Below, one piece after another: positions 1 to 8,374 of a stretch of DNA of 21,438 nucleotides. Source of the stretch: Candidatus Neomicrothrix sp. UBA7388 (lineage in GTDB: Bacteria; Actinomycetota; Acidimicrobiia; Acidimicrobiales; Poriferisodalaceae). A program made the position numbers and the translations under genes. The notes under the pieces were generated by a model that had not been told where the DNA came from, ran no database searches, and saw nothing but the letters and a program-made list of their open reading frames with translations. Location: the NCBI GenBank assembly GCA_002470695.1, contig DKNM01000019.1:1-21438 (forward strand), written 5' to 3'. Every line of letters starts with the position of its first letter. The stretch's first letter is position 1.

Positions 1-146
1 GGAACAGCGATTAGTACTAAGGCATCAACAAACAACGCTGTGCCGCAAGGGTCCGCCGCAATGCTTCGATTATAAGACGAACATTTTGGCGCTTCGGTTT
101 CTTCTGGCAGGAGCTGGATAGCGGCATCGGACAATCTGTTCGACAT
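1..146 (-). CDS. Sucrase/ferredoxin-like family protein, N-terminal fragment
   Basis: A reading frame opens with ATG at 146-144 on the minus strand and runs without a stop off the left edge, giving 48 complete codons. It reads MSNRLSDAAIQLL, then a KCSSYNRS segment, then ADPCGTALFVDALVLIAVP. The order Cys-Ser, a short spacer, D-P-x-G-T-A, then a hydrophobic strand ending in Pro resembles the N-terminus of sucrase/ferredoxin-like proteins, a thioredoxin-fold family that carries a [2Fe-2S] cluster near its C-terminus. The cluster region lies outside the window, so redox function is inferred. The frame starts 39 bases downstream of the dehydrogenase stop on the same strand, so the two may be cotranscribed. 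No convincing Shine-Dalgarno sequence precedes this ATG. The open frame is certain; the family name is a recognition call from a short fragment. Confidence 0.5.
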   Translation of the reverse strand, partial: MSNRLSDAAIQLLPEETEAPKCSSYNRSIAADPCGTALFVDALVLIAV

Positions 147-185
147 AACTACAGCGTAGAGTGCTGACGCCTCAAGGTGATCAAC

Positions 186-1142
186 TTACTTGCGGGATAC
201 CGTCACCTCTTTGCCGAGTGAACTCGGTTCATTGTCGAAAATTTGGGCCGGGAAACCAGGGAAAGTGATGTCTAGACCCGTTCTGTCTTCGAGGCGACGA
301 ATAACGTTTGGTGACCACTCTTTCGGGCCATATCGCTTTTGGGCGTCTTGGAAAATATCTATAAGAAGTGGTGACACTTCCAGCACTACATTGAGCTGAT
401 CAGCGATCTCGTGGAACAAAGATATGTCCTTGAGTACAAGGTCCATCGTGAAGTTGATATCTCGACTTCCATTGAGGATTACTTGGCTCTCAGTTTCGTG
501 GACGAATGAGTTACCGGAACTTATGCGAATCGCCTCGTAAGCGAGCCCAAGATCTACGCCGGAAGCTTGGGTGGTTGCCAATGCTTCACAAAGAGCGACG
601 AGGTTGGCTGTTGCTAAAAAATTAGTGATGACTTTCAGCACCGATGCCGATCCCAACTCACCGGTGTGAAGTATTTCACCTCCCACCACGCTTAAGAGCG
701 GAAAGATCTCATCGAACACCTTGCGGTTACAACCGGCGAAAATAGCAATGTTGCCTGTTGCGGCGCGATGGCAGCCGCCCGAAACTGGACAGTCAGCCGC
801 TGAGCCTCCTGCAGCTTCCACTAGCTCTGCCAACCGACGAATCTCTCTTTTGTCCGTAGTGCTCATTTCTATCCAAATGTGACCCTCTCGCAACCCACCG
901 AGCACACCGTCCTCGCCCTCCATAACCGAAGCGCTCGCTTCAGGGTTCGGCAAGCAGGTAACTATGACATCAGCGAACTCGGCAACTTTCCTAGGAGAGT
1001 CGGCAACTGAAGCCCCCATTAGACGAAATTGTTCTGTCACTGACGAATCAAGATCTCTAACAATGAGTTCAAAACCATTTCTAAGAATGTTTCCAGCCAA
1101 GCTTGCTCCAACATTCCCGAGACCTATAAAGCCGACCTTCAT
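186..1142 (-). CDS. 3-hydroxyisobutyrate dehydrogenase-like NAD(P)-dependent 2-hydroxyacid dehydrogenase
   Basis: The 318-residue product belongs to the beta-hydroxyacid dehydrogenase family (3-hydroxyisobutyrate, tartronate semialdehyde and 6-phosphogluconate-like enzymes), cytosolic enzymes that oxidise beta-hydroxy acids or reduce the semialdehydes. The N-terminus has the Rossmann motif GFIGLGNVG (residues 4-12). The substrate signature is seen as CPVSGG (118-123), and the catalytic lysine region as LKVITN with Lys170 and Asn174. Length is slightly over the usual 290-300 residues, with the excess in a polar C-terminal tail. Start is ATG at 1142, with GGGAA about seven bases upstream. It is divergent from the phytanoyl-CoA dioxygenase-like gene across about 119 bases. 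The substrate cannot be assigned; a semialdehyde from carbohydrate or branched-chain degradation is typical. Family is secure, specificity is not. Confidence 0.9.
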   Translation of the reverse strand: MKVGFIGLGNVGASLAGNILRNGFELIVRDLDSSVTEQFRLMGASVADSPRKVAEFADVIVTCLPNPEASASVMEGEDGVLGGLREGHIWIEMSTTDKREIRRLAELVEAAGGSAADCPVSGGCHRAATGNIAIFAGCNRKVFDEIFPLLSVVGGEILHTGELGSASVLKVITNFLATANLVALCEALATTQASGVDLGLAYEAIRISSGNSFVHETESQVILNGSRDINFTMDLVLKDISLFHEIADQLNVVLEVSPLLIDIFQDAQKRYGPKEWSPNVIRRLEDRTGLDITFPGFPAQIFDNEPSSLGKEVTVSRK

Positions 1143-1261
1143 GGTTAAGTTCCCATCTCTAGTGAGCGTCAGTTGGTAAACCTAGTTTCCAGGTCAATCA
1201 ATTTGCATGGTGGTCTGTCTGCGAAATTAAGGTGTGGCTAGGTTCTTGAACGGAGATCTTG

Positions 1262-2086
1262 GTGAAATCAGCTTCTCACCCAAAGGTGACACAGGAAGTA
1301 AAAGCTGCCTATGTGGCTGACGGGGTCGTGAAAGTCACCGGTGTCGTGCCGGAAACGATGCTGAGCGACATAGCTGGTATGGCCCAAAGAGAATTGGACA
1401 ATCCCGGCGAATGGGTTACAGACACGAATCCGGGTTCTGCTACGAACAGGCTGTTCACGAGTAGGTATCGATGGAAAACAGATGCCGTGGTCAACAGATA
1501 CATCTACGAGTCTGGCGTGGCACAAATCGCTGCAGCACTGATGGATTCTTCAAGTGCGCGCCTTTACTTCGATCATCTTTTGGTTAAGGAGCCTAGAACG
1601 GACGCGCCAACGCCTTGGCATCAAGACGTCCCTTACTGGCCGTTTTTAGGAAAGCAGATTTGCTCGGCCTGGGTTTCGGTATCTGAAGTGACTGTCGCAG
1701 AGAGTTCGTTGGAATTCGTTCGAGGCTCTCACAACTGGGGCTCTTACTTCGCTCCGGAGGCATTTGACGGTTCGAAGAATTGGACCAACGACTTTGAAGG
1801 CGAACCTGCGCCTGATATTGCAAACTCGCGAGATGACTATGAAATTCTCGGTTTTGATGTTGGTCCTGGTGACGTCATCTTCTTTTCTGCGTGGATACTC
1901 CATGGAGCGCCGGGAAACTCGGGATCGAGACGGCGAACGGCGTTGTCGACTAGATGGCTAGGCGATGACGTTACTTGGTACCCGCATCCAGGCAGTGACC
2001 CCACAGTCACGGACGATTTGACTACGGCCGTAAGCGGACAATACCCAGATGACGACAACGTCTTCCCCCTTGTTCATCAGACTTAA
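1262..2086 (+). CDS. Phytanoyl-CoA dioxygenase family Fe(II)/2-oxoglutarate-dependent oxygenase
   Basis: A non-haem iron oxygenase of about 274 residues. The double-stranded beta-helix motifs are visible: the HxD pair in TPWHQDVPYW (His121, Asp123 counted from 1259) and the distal His215 in WILHGAPGN. Arg226 in SRRRTALS is the likely 2-oxoglutarate carboxylate ligand. Such enzymes hydroxylate acyl-CoAs, ectoine or other small molecules using oxygen and 2-oxoglutarate. The frame can start at TTG 1259 or GTG 1262; I prefer GTG because GGAG at 1252-1255 then sits six bases upstream instead of three. The last four bases (TTAA) overlap the convergent IclR-type gene. The full iron facial triad suggests an active enzyme. 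The substrate is unknown; general phytanoyl-family homology does not indicate phytanoyl-CoA itself. Confidence 0.9.
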   Translation: MKSASHPKVTQEVKAAYVADGVVKVTGVVPETMLSDIAGMAQRELDNPGEWVTDTNPGSATNRLFTSRYRWKTDAVVNRYIYESGVAQIAAALMDSSSARLYFDHLLVKEPRTDAPTPWHQDVPYWPFLGKQICSAWVSVSEVTVAESSLEFVRGSHNWGSYFAPEAFDGSKNWTNDFEGEPAPDIANSRDDYEILGFDVGPGDVIFFSAWILHGAPGNSGSRRRTALSTRWLGDDVTWYPHPGSDPTVTDDLTTAVSGQYPDDDNVFPLVHQT

Positions 2087-2793
2087 GTTCTGGATGATGA
2101 AAGCTTGTTCTCAAGAGATCGTGCCGCATGCAGTACTGCTGGAGCGACCGTTTGAGCGTCGAAATTCGCCGCAAGATGAACCACCGCGATGGCTGCCACA
2201 GGCTCGCCTGGCTGGGTCGTTACAGGGGCTGCTACCGATGCCATTCCTTGTATAACTTCGCTCTCTGAATAAGCCCAGCCAACTTTCCTCGCTGCCTTTA
2301 CGGCGCTACGAGCGCTGCTTACCTTAGGGTCAGCGGCGAGTAGGGCAATTCCGGGAGCTCCCTTTGTGCGAGGATGCCTGGTTCCCGGCCTATATGCGAT
2401 ATGGGCTGCCGTTCGGCTTGGCTCTACGACCTCTATCGTGACTACCTCATCGGCATCTGGGACGACCAGAAATGAGGTCATCTCAAGTGTATTCGCGAGC
2501 TGAGACAAGGCCGGCATAGCCGAAGCTCGGAGGTCGCTCCTGACGTTAGCCGCCAACGCTAGTAGTTGGTTACCCCCGCCTAGCTTTCCATTGGCGTCTC
2601 TTACTACTAATCGGTGGTCCTCTAGGGTGCGAATAATCCGATATGTCACCGAGCGGCCAAGTCCAAGATGTTCGGAGACTTGGTCAATGGAAGGAGCTTC
2701 GTCAGTGGAGGCAATGAATTCCAGTATGGATAGGCCGCGATCGAGAGTCTGCGAGCGACTCGAGTCAGGGGTGGTCTTGGCGGACATTGGCAT
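2083..2793 (-). CDS. IclR-family transcriptional regulator
   Basis: The 236-residue product has the IclR layout: an N-terminal winged helix-turn-helix (about residues 15-75) with SQTLDRGLSILEFIA, the recognition region EHLGLGRSVTYRIIRTLEDH and a wing ending near GKLGGGNQLL, then a C-terminal effector-binding domain. IclR proteins usually control catabolic genes, often divergent neighbours, in response to an aromatic or other pathway metabolite. Here the divergent neighbour is the HpaB-type monooxygenase, with 70 bases between the two ATGs and a 7-bp inverted repeat in that gap. The 3' end overlaps the dioxygenase gene by four bases in convergent orientation. The start is ATG at 2793; no good ribosome-binding site is seen, and ATG at 2787 is an alternative. 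Length is a little under the usual 250 residues. The effector is unknown. Confidence 0.92.
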   Translation of the reverse strand: MPMSAKTTPDSSRSQTLDRGLSILEFIASTDEAPSIDQVSEHLGLGRSVTYRIIRTLEDHRLVVRDANGKLGGGNQLLALAANVRSDLRASAMPALSQLANTLEMTSFLVVPDADEVVTIEVVEPSRTAAHIAYRPGTRHPRTKGAPGIALLAADPKVSSARSAVKAARKVGWAYSESEVIQGMASVAAPVTTQPGEPVAAIAVVHLAANFDAQTVAPAVLHAARSLENKLSSSRT

Positions 2794-2814
2794 GAGAGGC
2801 TAACCTATATAAGG

Positions 2815-2845
2815 ACGATTTATCCGAATATAGAACAAAAATCGT
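2815..2845. promoter_or_regulatory. Inverted repeat, candidate operator between the IclR gene and the monooxygenase
   Basis: Arms ACGATTT (2815-2821) and AAATCGT (2839-2845) are perfect reverse complements with a 17-base AT-rich spacer. They sit in the 70-base gap between the divergent IclR-type and HpaB-type genes, which also contains TATATAAGG and a GGGGAG ribosome-binding site at 2856-2861. Position and symmetry fit an operator for the adjacent regulator. The spacer is wider than in many IclR operators, and no consensus was matched. Confidence 0.4.
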
Positions 2846-2863
2846 TACATTAAATGGGGAGTC

Positions 2864-4324
2864 ATGCCTGCGAGAACCGGTAAAGAATTCATAGATCGTT
2901 TGCAGAGTCAGCCCCCAAACTTATGGATTGGCGGTGAACTCGTTGAAGATCCAACGCATCACCCAAAAACCAAGAATGCAGTTCGATCGCTTGCTGCCTT
3001 ATATGACCTTCAATACGACGATGACTTGAGCGAGGTAATGACTTTCGCGTCCCCATCAACGGGTGATCCGGTAGGTCGCAGTTTTGTGGTGCCTCAGACT
3101 AAAGAAGATTTGCAGCTTAGGTCGAAGATGCACAAGGTATGGGCTGACGCAACGTTAGGGCACATGGGCCGAACGCCTGACTACATGAACGTAAATGTCA
3201 TGGCGGCAGGAATGGCGGGAGATTATTTCGCCGAAGTTGATCAACGATTTGGTGAAAACATACGGTCCTATTTTGAATACGTGCGTGAAAATGATCTTGC
3301 ACTTACTCACGCTTTGACCAATCCGCAGGTTGATAAATCAAAGCAGGCCAACGAACTGGATGATCCCTACATAGCGCTGGGCTTGGTTGAGGAAACCACC
3401 GAAGGAATATTGGTTCGTGGTGCTCGGATGTTAGCTACTTTGCCGATTTCGGATGAGATACTTATCTTTCCTTCTACCGTGATTCAAGGCGGCGCTGAAA
3501 TGCGTCCCTATGCACTGGGCTTCTCAGTTCCCAACGACACCCCGGGTCTACGTTTTCAATGCCGTGAGCCTCTAGATCAAGGGCGCAGTCACGCTGATCA
3601 TCCTTTAGGTTCACGCTTTGATGAACTTGACGCAATGGTCATTTTTGACGATGTTGAAGTCCCGTGGGACAGGGTTTTCCTCATAAAGGATATTGATCGA
3701 GCTAATCAGGCCTATGCGAAAACGGGTGCTGTGTTACACATGGCCCATCAAGTTGTAAACCTTAAGATCGCGAAGACCGAAGCAATTCTGGGAACGCTTC
3801 AAACAATCGTCGACATGATTGGCACGGGGCAATACCCACACGTTCAAGAAATGGTCGCGGAGGTAATTATCACCTTGGAAATCATGAAGGCTTTAAAACT
3901 CGCGTCGGAGGAAGAAGCCTGCATGAACGAATACGGCGTTATGACTCCCGCCAGACGACCTCTTGATGCTGCTAGGAACTACTATCCAGCCGTTCACAAA
4001 AGACTCGTCGAAGTTCTCCAAATGTGCTCTTCGAGTGGCCTAATAATGATTCCAAGTGAGTCAGATTGGGAAGGTGAACGCAGTGCTGATATTTCTAAGT
4101 ATCTGCAGGGAAAGAACGGGTCAGCAGAGGAACGTCTCAGGCTCTTCCGTCTCGCATGGGACATGACCATTTCTGGATTCGGTGGCCGTCAAGCCCTCTA
4201 CGAACGTTTCTTTTTCGGAGACCCGGTGAGAATGAAACATGCTTTATACGGGGTGTACGACAGGAGCGAACAGGTCGACCGAATTAAAGAATTCTTAGCG
4301 AACGATCAATGGCCAGAGGAGTGA
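2864..4324 (+). CDS. 4-hydroxyphenylacetate 3-hydroxylase (HpaB)-family FADH2-dependent monooxygenase
   Basis: The 486-residue protein has the full length and layout of the HpaB/TftD group of two-component flavin monooxygenases, which use reduced FAD from a separate reductase to hydroxylate phenols or heteroaromatic rings. Arg103 and Tyr107 in MGRTPDYMN and His149 in [11 protein letters not shown] line up with the substrate-contacting Arg, Tyr and His known from the Thermus HpaB structure. Other family features include [11 protein letters not shown] and the C-terminal [14 protein letters not shown]. There are no cysteines at the positions that bind the iron-sulfur cluster in the related 4-hydroxybutyryl-CoA dehydratase, so an oxygenase is favoured. 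ATG 2864 follows GGGGAG by two bases. The gene overlaps the downstream dehydratase-like gene and is divergent from the IclR regulator. No HpaC-type flavin reductase is present in the window. Confidence 0.88.
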   Translation: MPARTGKEFIDRLQSQPPNLWIGGELVEDPTHHPKTKNAVRSLAALYDLQYDDDLSEVMTFASPSTGDPVGRSFVVPQTKEDLQLRSKMHKVWADATLGHMGRTPDYMNVNVMAAGMAGDYFAEVDQRFGENIRSYFEYVRENDLALTHALTNPQVDKSKQANELDDPYIALGLVEETTEGILVRGARMLATLPISDEILIFPSTVIQGGAEMRPYALGFSVPNDTPGLRFQCREPLDQGRSHADHPLGSRFDELDAMVIFDDVEVPWDRVFLIKDIDRANQAYAKTGAVLHMAHQVVNLKIAKTEAILGTLQTIVDMIGTGQYPHVQEMVAEVIITLEIMKALKLASEEEACMNEYGVMTPARRPLDAARNYYPAVHKRLVEVLQMCSSSGLIMIPSESDWEGERSADISKYLQGKNGSAEERLRLFRLAWDMTISGFGGRQALYERFFFGDPVRMKHALYGVYDRSEQVDRIKEFLANDQWPEE

Positions 4325-5214
4325 AGTTAGACACCACTGAAATAGAGCGTGCAAGGGCACGACTGATAGGCCTAGTCGCCGAAACAGACGTTCAAGACAT
4401 CTCTCCGAACCTAACTCTCAAGCTGGAAAATAATCAACACAGTGGTTCCTTCAAGGCGAGGGGAGCTATGAACGCATTGTTGTGTTCGGCGGTCGGGCCC
4501 GATGGTGTTCTGGCTGCCTCAGGGGGAAACCATGGCGCAGCCGTTGCATGGGCCTCACAGAGACTCGGTTATGAATCCAATATCTTTGTTCCCTCAATAA
4601 TCTCAAGTACGAAACTCAAGAGACTTGAAAGCTATGGAGCCAACGTTCATATCGCCGGGTCTGAATACCAAGAAACCTTCGAAGCTGCGGAAGAGTTTGG
4701 AAGAGAGCACCAGTGCGTCGAAATACATGCTTACGATCAGCACGAAGTCATAGCGGGCGCTGGAACCCTCGCTATGGAAGTTGATAGACAATTGAGTGAG
4801 TTCTCTACCGTCGTTGTGGCCTGCGGTGGTGGTGGTTTGTCAGGAGGCTTGGCCACATGGTGGGGAGCGAAAAAACGGATAGTAGTTGTCGAAACCAAAG
4901 GCACAGCAACTTTTGCTAACTCACTCGCGATGGGAAAACTCACTGATGTAGAAGTCTCAGGTGTAGCTGCCGATTCCTTGGGCGCTAGGCGTTTGGGTCA
5001 TCTGGGCTGGAACGCCCTCCGCAGTGTTAACGCCGAAAGTTCTGTAGTTAGCGATGCAGATGTCCTCGCAGCTCAGTCCGCCTTGCTCCATGAGTTTGAC
5101 GTCGTCGCCGAACCTGCTGCGGCGGCCGGATATGCGGCTATCCGTAGTGGGAGGTTAAAGATCACTGATGGTGAGCGCTGCCTGTTGATTGTGTGCGGAG
5201 GCAATAGCGAATAG
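4309..5214 (+). CDS. Threonine/serine dehydratase-like PLP-dependent lyase
   Basis: A fold-type II PLP enzyme of 301 residues without an ACT regulatory domain. The PLP lysine is Lys49 in [10 protein letters not shown], the cofactor-positioning motif is ASGGNHGAA (around Asn74), and the phosphate-binding glycine loop is CGGGGLSGG (172-180). The family removes water and then ammonia from serine, threonine or 3-hydroxyaspartate, giving a 2-oxoacid. The annotated ATG lies inside the end of the monooxygenase gene (16-base overlap). An in-frame GTG at 4321 would form a GTGA four-base overlap, with AGAGGA directly upstream but too close to be ideal, so the true start is uncertain. Either choice implies translational coupling with the monooxygenase. 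It may act on an amino acid produced downstream of ring hydroxylation, which is inference. It is slightly short for the family. Confidence 0.87.
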   Translation: MARGVKLDTTEIERARARLIGLVAETDVQDISPNLTLKLENNQHSGSFKARGAMNALLCSAVGPDGVLAASGGNHGAAVAWASQRLGYESNIFVPSIISSTKLKRLESYGANVHIAGSEYQETFEAAEEFGREHQCVEIHAYDQHEVIAGAGTLAMEVDRQLSEFSTVVVACGGGGLSGGLATWWGAKKRIVVVETKGTATFANSLAMGKLTDVEVSGVAADSLGARRLGHLGWNALRSVNAESSVVSDADVLAAQSALLHEFDVVAEPAAAAGYAAIRSGRLKITDGERCLLIVCGGNSE

Positions 5215-5271
5215 CGAACTCATAGGCATTGCCTACATATCGCCATCAGAAAATGACGTAAGCAATCGTCG

Positions 5272-6591
5272 CTACCATCCGCGTACTTTATGGGCAGCGG
5301 CGATCTTGGAAATAGCGAGCGCGTCGCCGGCAAGTCGGAGACTTTTAGTTCCGTAAGCATCGCAAGCGCTGGTTACGTGCTCCCAAGCGGTGGTCAAAAT
5401 CCCGCGAACTGCCTCAAGTGTTTCGTGTTCAGTTGGAATTGACATGGATGCTGCTTTGCTCATTTCCATATACGAGCCAGCGACGCCGCCGGCGTTTGCT
5501 AACACGTCAGGAATGAGGACGACCCCATTTTCTAGAAACTCACGATCAGCTTCAGGAGTTGTGGGATTGTTCGCCCCCTCAGACACGTATTTCAAACCAA
5601 GTGCCACCATCTTTTCCGCAGCTCCATGAGTCACGGTCTGCGATGCTGCGCAAGGTAAGAAGAGATCTATTGCTCCGCCAGCCTTTAAAAGTTCGTCCCT
5701 CCAAGAAAAATCTCCGAACTCGGCTCCGCGTTGGGAGGCATAAAATTCGAATGCTCTAGGGCCGTGTTCATCCACAATTTCGAGTAAGGCGGGAATATCG
5801 ATTCCCGCTTTGGAATATAAGCAGCCACCCAGCCCAGTGTCGTAAATAGTCACGTATCTAGCGCCGGATTCGTGAGCCGTCCTTGCAGCGAATCGCCCAA
5901 CGTTCCCGAAACCTTCTTGGGCGACGAGTAAGCCGTCTAAACTGCCGGCTGCCAGTTCCGCTAACGCGCATACTCCAAAACCTGTCGAGGACAATCGGCC
6001 CGGCAAACCCCCTAGTTCAGTAGGTTTTCCAGTTACGCATCCTGCTACAAGCCCTCCTCGGAGGCGTGAAATTTCATCGGCGAAAATTGCCATGTGGTGG
6101 GGGTTCGTGTTCAAATCCGGTGCTGGAATGTCGGTCAAGTTGCCGGTTTCGCCTAAGTGAGGGTTGAGGCCTCTGGCGTACAGCCGGACTAGCCGATCTA
6201 TTTCGCTTTCACTCAAAAGTTTGGGGTCAGCACAAATACCCCCCTTAGCTCCACCTAGTGGAAGCCCCACTAACGCAGTCTTGATGGTCATACCGGCAGC
6301 TAGAGCCACGGTCTCGTCGCGGTTCACGTCGGGTGCTATTCGAAAGCCACCCTTCATTCCGTCTACTGCGAGTACATCCGAATGGTGAGCGCGCCACGCC
6401 GAAAACAGGGACCTCTGACCATCATCGCGCTTCAAAATCAGACTCATCTCGAGAACTCTGATTGGCTTAGTGATCAATTCAACGAGGTCGTCACTGACGT
6501 TCGCAAGCTTACCCGCATCACGAATTCGGGCTTCGATAACTGCTAACTCATTAGACATATGGGGCATGAGCCTATTCGGCGGAAGTCCCAT
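5272..6591 (-). CDS. Glutamate/leucine dehydrogenase-family amino acid dehydrogenase
   Basis: The 439-residue protein has the standard glutamate dehydrogenase layout. The N-terminal domain carries Lys80 in GMKGGFRIAP, Lys104 in MTIKTALVGLP, catalytic Lys116 in LGGAKGG, and Asp159 in DIPAPDLNTNP. The C-terminal Rossmann domain has EGFGNVGRFAA (226-236). It interconverts an amino acid (most likely glutamate) with the 2-oxoacid, ammonia and NAD(P)H. The length matches the roughly 420-residue hexameric group. ATG 6591 lacks a good ribosome-binding site, and Met9 or Met12 (MPHMSNEL) are equally possible starts. It converges on the dehydratase-like gene with a 57-base gap and diverges from the thiamine diphosphate enzyme. 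Beside a deaminating lyase it could recapture released ammonia. This is context-based inference, and specificity for glutamate versus another amino acid was not resolved. Confidence 0.88.
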   Translation of the reverse strand: MGLPPNRLMPHMSNELAVIEARIRDAGKLANVSDDLVELITKPIRVLEMSLILKRDDGQRSLFSAWRAHHSDVLAVDGMKGGFRIAPDVNRDETVALAAGMTIKTALVGLPLGGAKGGICADPKLLSESEIDRLVRLYARGLNPHLGETGNLTDIPAPDLNTNPHHMAIFADEISRLRGGLVAGCVTGKPTELGGLPGRLSSTGFGVCALAELAAGSLDGLLVAQEGFGNVGRFAARTAHESGARYVTIYDTGLGGCLYSKAGIDIPALLEIVDEHGPRAFEFYASQRGAEFGDFSWRDELLKAGGAIDLFLPCAASQTVTHGAAEKMVALGLKYVSEGANNPTTPEADREFLENGVVLIPDVLANAGGVAGSYMEMSKAASMSIPTEHETLEAVRGILTTAWEHVTSACDAYGTKSLRLAGDALAISKIAAAHKVRGW

Positions 6592-6712
6592 AAAGGAAAA
6601 TATCTGATCTGTCCGGAGCGAACTTGCTAGCTCTATCCAAGTTTATGTGCCTGATTCTGCTTATTCGAACTTCCTTACTGACATGCTTTGCTGCGAGAGC
6701 TACGGTGCCAGT

Positions 6713-8374
6713 ATGGCCATGATGACGGGCGGCCAAGCTGTCGCCGAGACCCTTGCTTTACTCGGAGTATCGAAAGTCTTCGGAATAGTTAGCGTCCATA
6801 ACCTTCCGATCTATGACGCGATATCGCTGCACCCTGACATCCAAGTAATTAACGTCCGCCATGAGCAGGCCGCAGCCCACGCTGCCGATGCATACTCCCG
6901 GGTCACCGGAGAGTTGGGCGTAATCCTCACTTCAACCGGACCCGGAGCTCTTAACGCCGTAGCGGGCATCTATGAGGCAGCGTTTGTTTCATCAAAGTTG
7001 TTGATGGTCACAGGGCAAATTGAGTCGCGCTTTCGGGGAAAGGGTAAGGGGTTTCTGCATGAATACGAAAAACAACCCGAACTTCTTAGCAACCTTTGTC
7101 GAACCGTCTCCTCAGTTCGGTACGCCGAAGATATAAGCAGAGACATGGCGGCGGTTGCCGATGACATCCAGCGTGGACGTCCGCAACCAGGAGCCATAGA
7201 AATCCCGATCGACCTCCAGTACCAAAGCGCCGATATTGATCTTTTTGCAAGTAGAACCATTTCTCGCTTGGTGCCTGATAAGGCTTTGCTAAATCAGGCC
7301 TTAGCACTTCTTGAGAATGCTCAGCGGCCTCTGATATGGGCCGGGGGCGGCGTAAATATTTCGGGAGCGAGCGGCGAGCTCACCGACCTCGCTGAGCGAA
7401 TGGGTGCCCCAGTAGTAACCACCATCGAAGGTAGAGGTGCCATCTCAGAAGCCCACGACTTGAGTTTGGGATTTCGGACCGATAGACGTTCCGCCGCTGA
7501 GATTTTTGAAGAAGCAGATGTCGTGTTAGCGATTGGTACCCGCTTCCAAAACTACGCTACGCGAGTTTGGACTTTACAGATGCCGGAAAACCTGATCCAT
7601 ATAGATGTGGATCCCGGTGTTATTGGCCGCAACTATCCCGCAGCAGTTCCAATCGTCGCTGACGCGAAAATGGCTTTACAAGAATTGCTTCAGGGTTTGG
7701 GCAAAACGGCCGTTGATGAACAATTTCTTGAGCGCTGTAGAAAAATTAAAGAGGCTGATGAGGAAGCAATCAAAGAAGAAATTGGCCCGGACCACAGCGA
7801 GATTGTTTCTGTCATTCGACGGCTTCTTCCAGAGGAATGTCCCGTCGTAAGAGATTCAACTGTACCGAACTACACATGGGGGAACCGGTTGTTGAAAATT
7901 CTTCGCAGCCGGACATCAATTAGACCGGCTGCGGTTGCCATCGGACCTGGTTTGCCGCTTGCCATGGGAGCTGCAATCGGAAGCATGTCTCACGCCCTGC
8001 TTGTCCAAGGAGATGGAGGCCTTCAACTGTCTATTGGAGAGCTTTCCGCGTGCGCTGAACATCAGATCCCTGTTATTGCATTGGTTTTCAATGACTCCGG
8101 GTACAACGTATTGCGAATTATTCAGGAAAATGTGCTGGGTCATAAACACGGCACAGAGCTATCGAAGATTAATTTCGTAACCGTTGCTCAGGGCATGGGC
8201 GTCGAAGCAGAAAGGGTAGAAGGAATAGAGCAATTCGAACCGGCACTGGCTCGAGCCTTAGCTCGTTCGGGCCCATCCGTTATCGAAATAGATATGGACT
8301 TTCTCTCTCCGATCGAACTTCCTTTGCCCGCCCATCAACGGGCGCGAAGAGAGACTGACACCTCCGAAGATTAA
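6713..8374 (+). CDS. Acetolactate synthase-like thiamine diphosphate-dependent enzyme
   Basis: The frame is open from GTG 6647, but homologues begin near MTGGQAVAETL, so I place the start at ATG 6713 (553 residues); 6719 and 6722 are close alternatives, and none has a clear ribosome-binding site. Numbering from 6647, the cofactor-activating Glu73 is in VRHEQAAAHAADAYSR, the central domain spans about 205-350, and the thiamine diphosphate/magnesium motif is GDGGLQ (455-460) through Asn482 in FNDSGYNVLR. The architecture is that of acetolactate synthase, 2-oxoacid decarboxylases and sulfoacetaldehyde acetyltransferase. No small regulatory subunit gene is nearby, which argues against branched-chain amino acid biosynthesis and for a catabolic decarboxylase or carboligase. 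The stop overlaps the convergent LdhYiaK-type gene by TTAA. The family is secure and the reaction is unknown. Confidence 0.88.
   Translation: MAMMTGGQAVAETLALLGVSKVFGIVSVHNLPIYDAISLHPDIQVINVRHEQAAAHAADAYSRVTGELGVILTSTGPGALNAVAGIYEAAFVSSKLLMVTGQIESRFRGKGKGFLHEYEKQPELLSNLCRTVSSVRYAEDISRDMAAVADDIQRGRPQPGAIEIPIDLQYQSADIDLFASRTISRLVPDKALLNQALALLENAQRPLIWAGGGVNISGASGELTDLAERMGAPVVTTIEGRGAISEAHDLSLGFRTDRRSAAEIFEEADVVLAIGTRFQNYATRVWTLQMPENLIHIDVDPGVIGRNYPAAVPIVADAKMALQELLQGLGKTAVDEQFLERCRKIKEADEEAIKEEIGPDHSEIVSVIRRLLPEECPVVRDSTVPNYTWGNRLLKILRSRTSIRPAAVAIGPGLPLAMGAAIGSMSHALLVQGDGGLQLSIGELSACAEHQIPVIALVFNDSGYNVLRIIQENVLGHKHGTELSKINFVTVAQGMGVEAERVEGIEQFEPALARALARSGPSVIEIDMDFLSPIELPLPAHQRARRETDTSED

Noticed and set aside
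1179..1244. AACCTAG and CTAGGTT in the gap before the dioxygenase gene, also present at 10584-10590, as a shared regulator site
   Set aside because: The arms are 52 bases apart, and the same 7-mer also occurs inside coding sequence near 9985 and 10021, so chance explains it.
2864..4324. 4-hydroxybutyryl-CoA dehydratase as the identity of the HpaB-type protein
   Set aside because: The cluster-binding cysteines are absent at the expected positions, and the monooxygenase Arg/Tyr/His set is present.
5223..5235. Small palindrome TAGGCA-T-TGCCTA between the dehydratase and glutamate dehydrogenase genes
   Set aside because: One-base centre, no T-tract and only six-base arms; too weak to call a bidirectional terminator.
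6647..6712. N-terminal extension of the thiamine diphosphate enzyme from GTG 6647 as a signal or targeting peptide
   Set aside because: The segment has no basic start or long hydrophobic core and no ribosome-binding site; a later Met fits the family start better.
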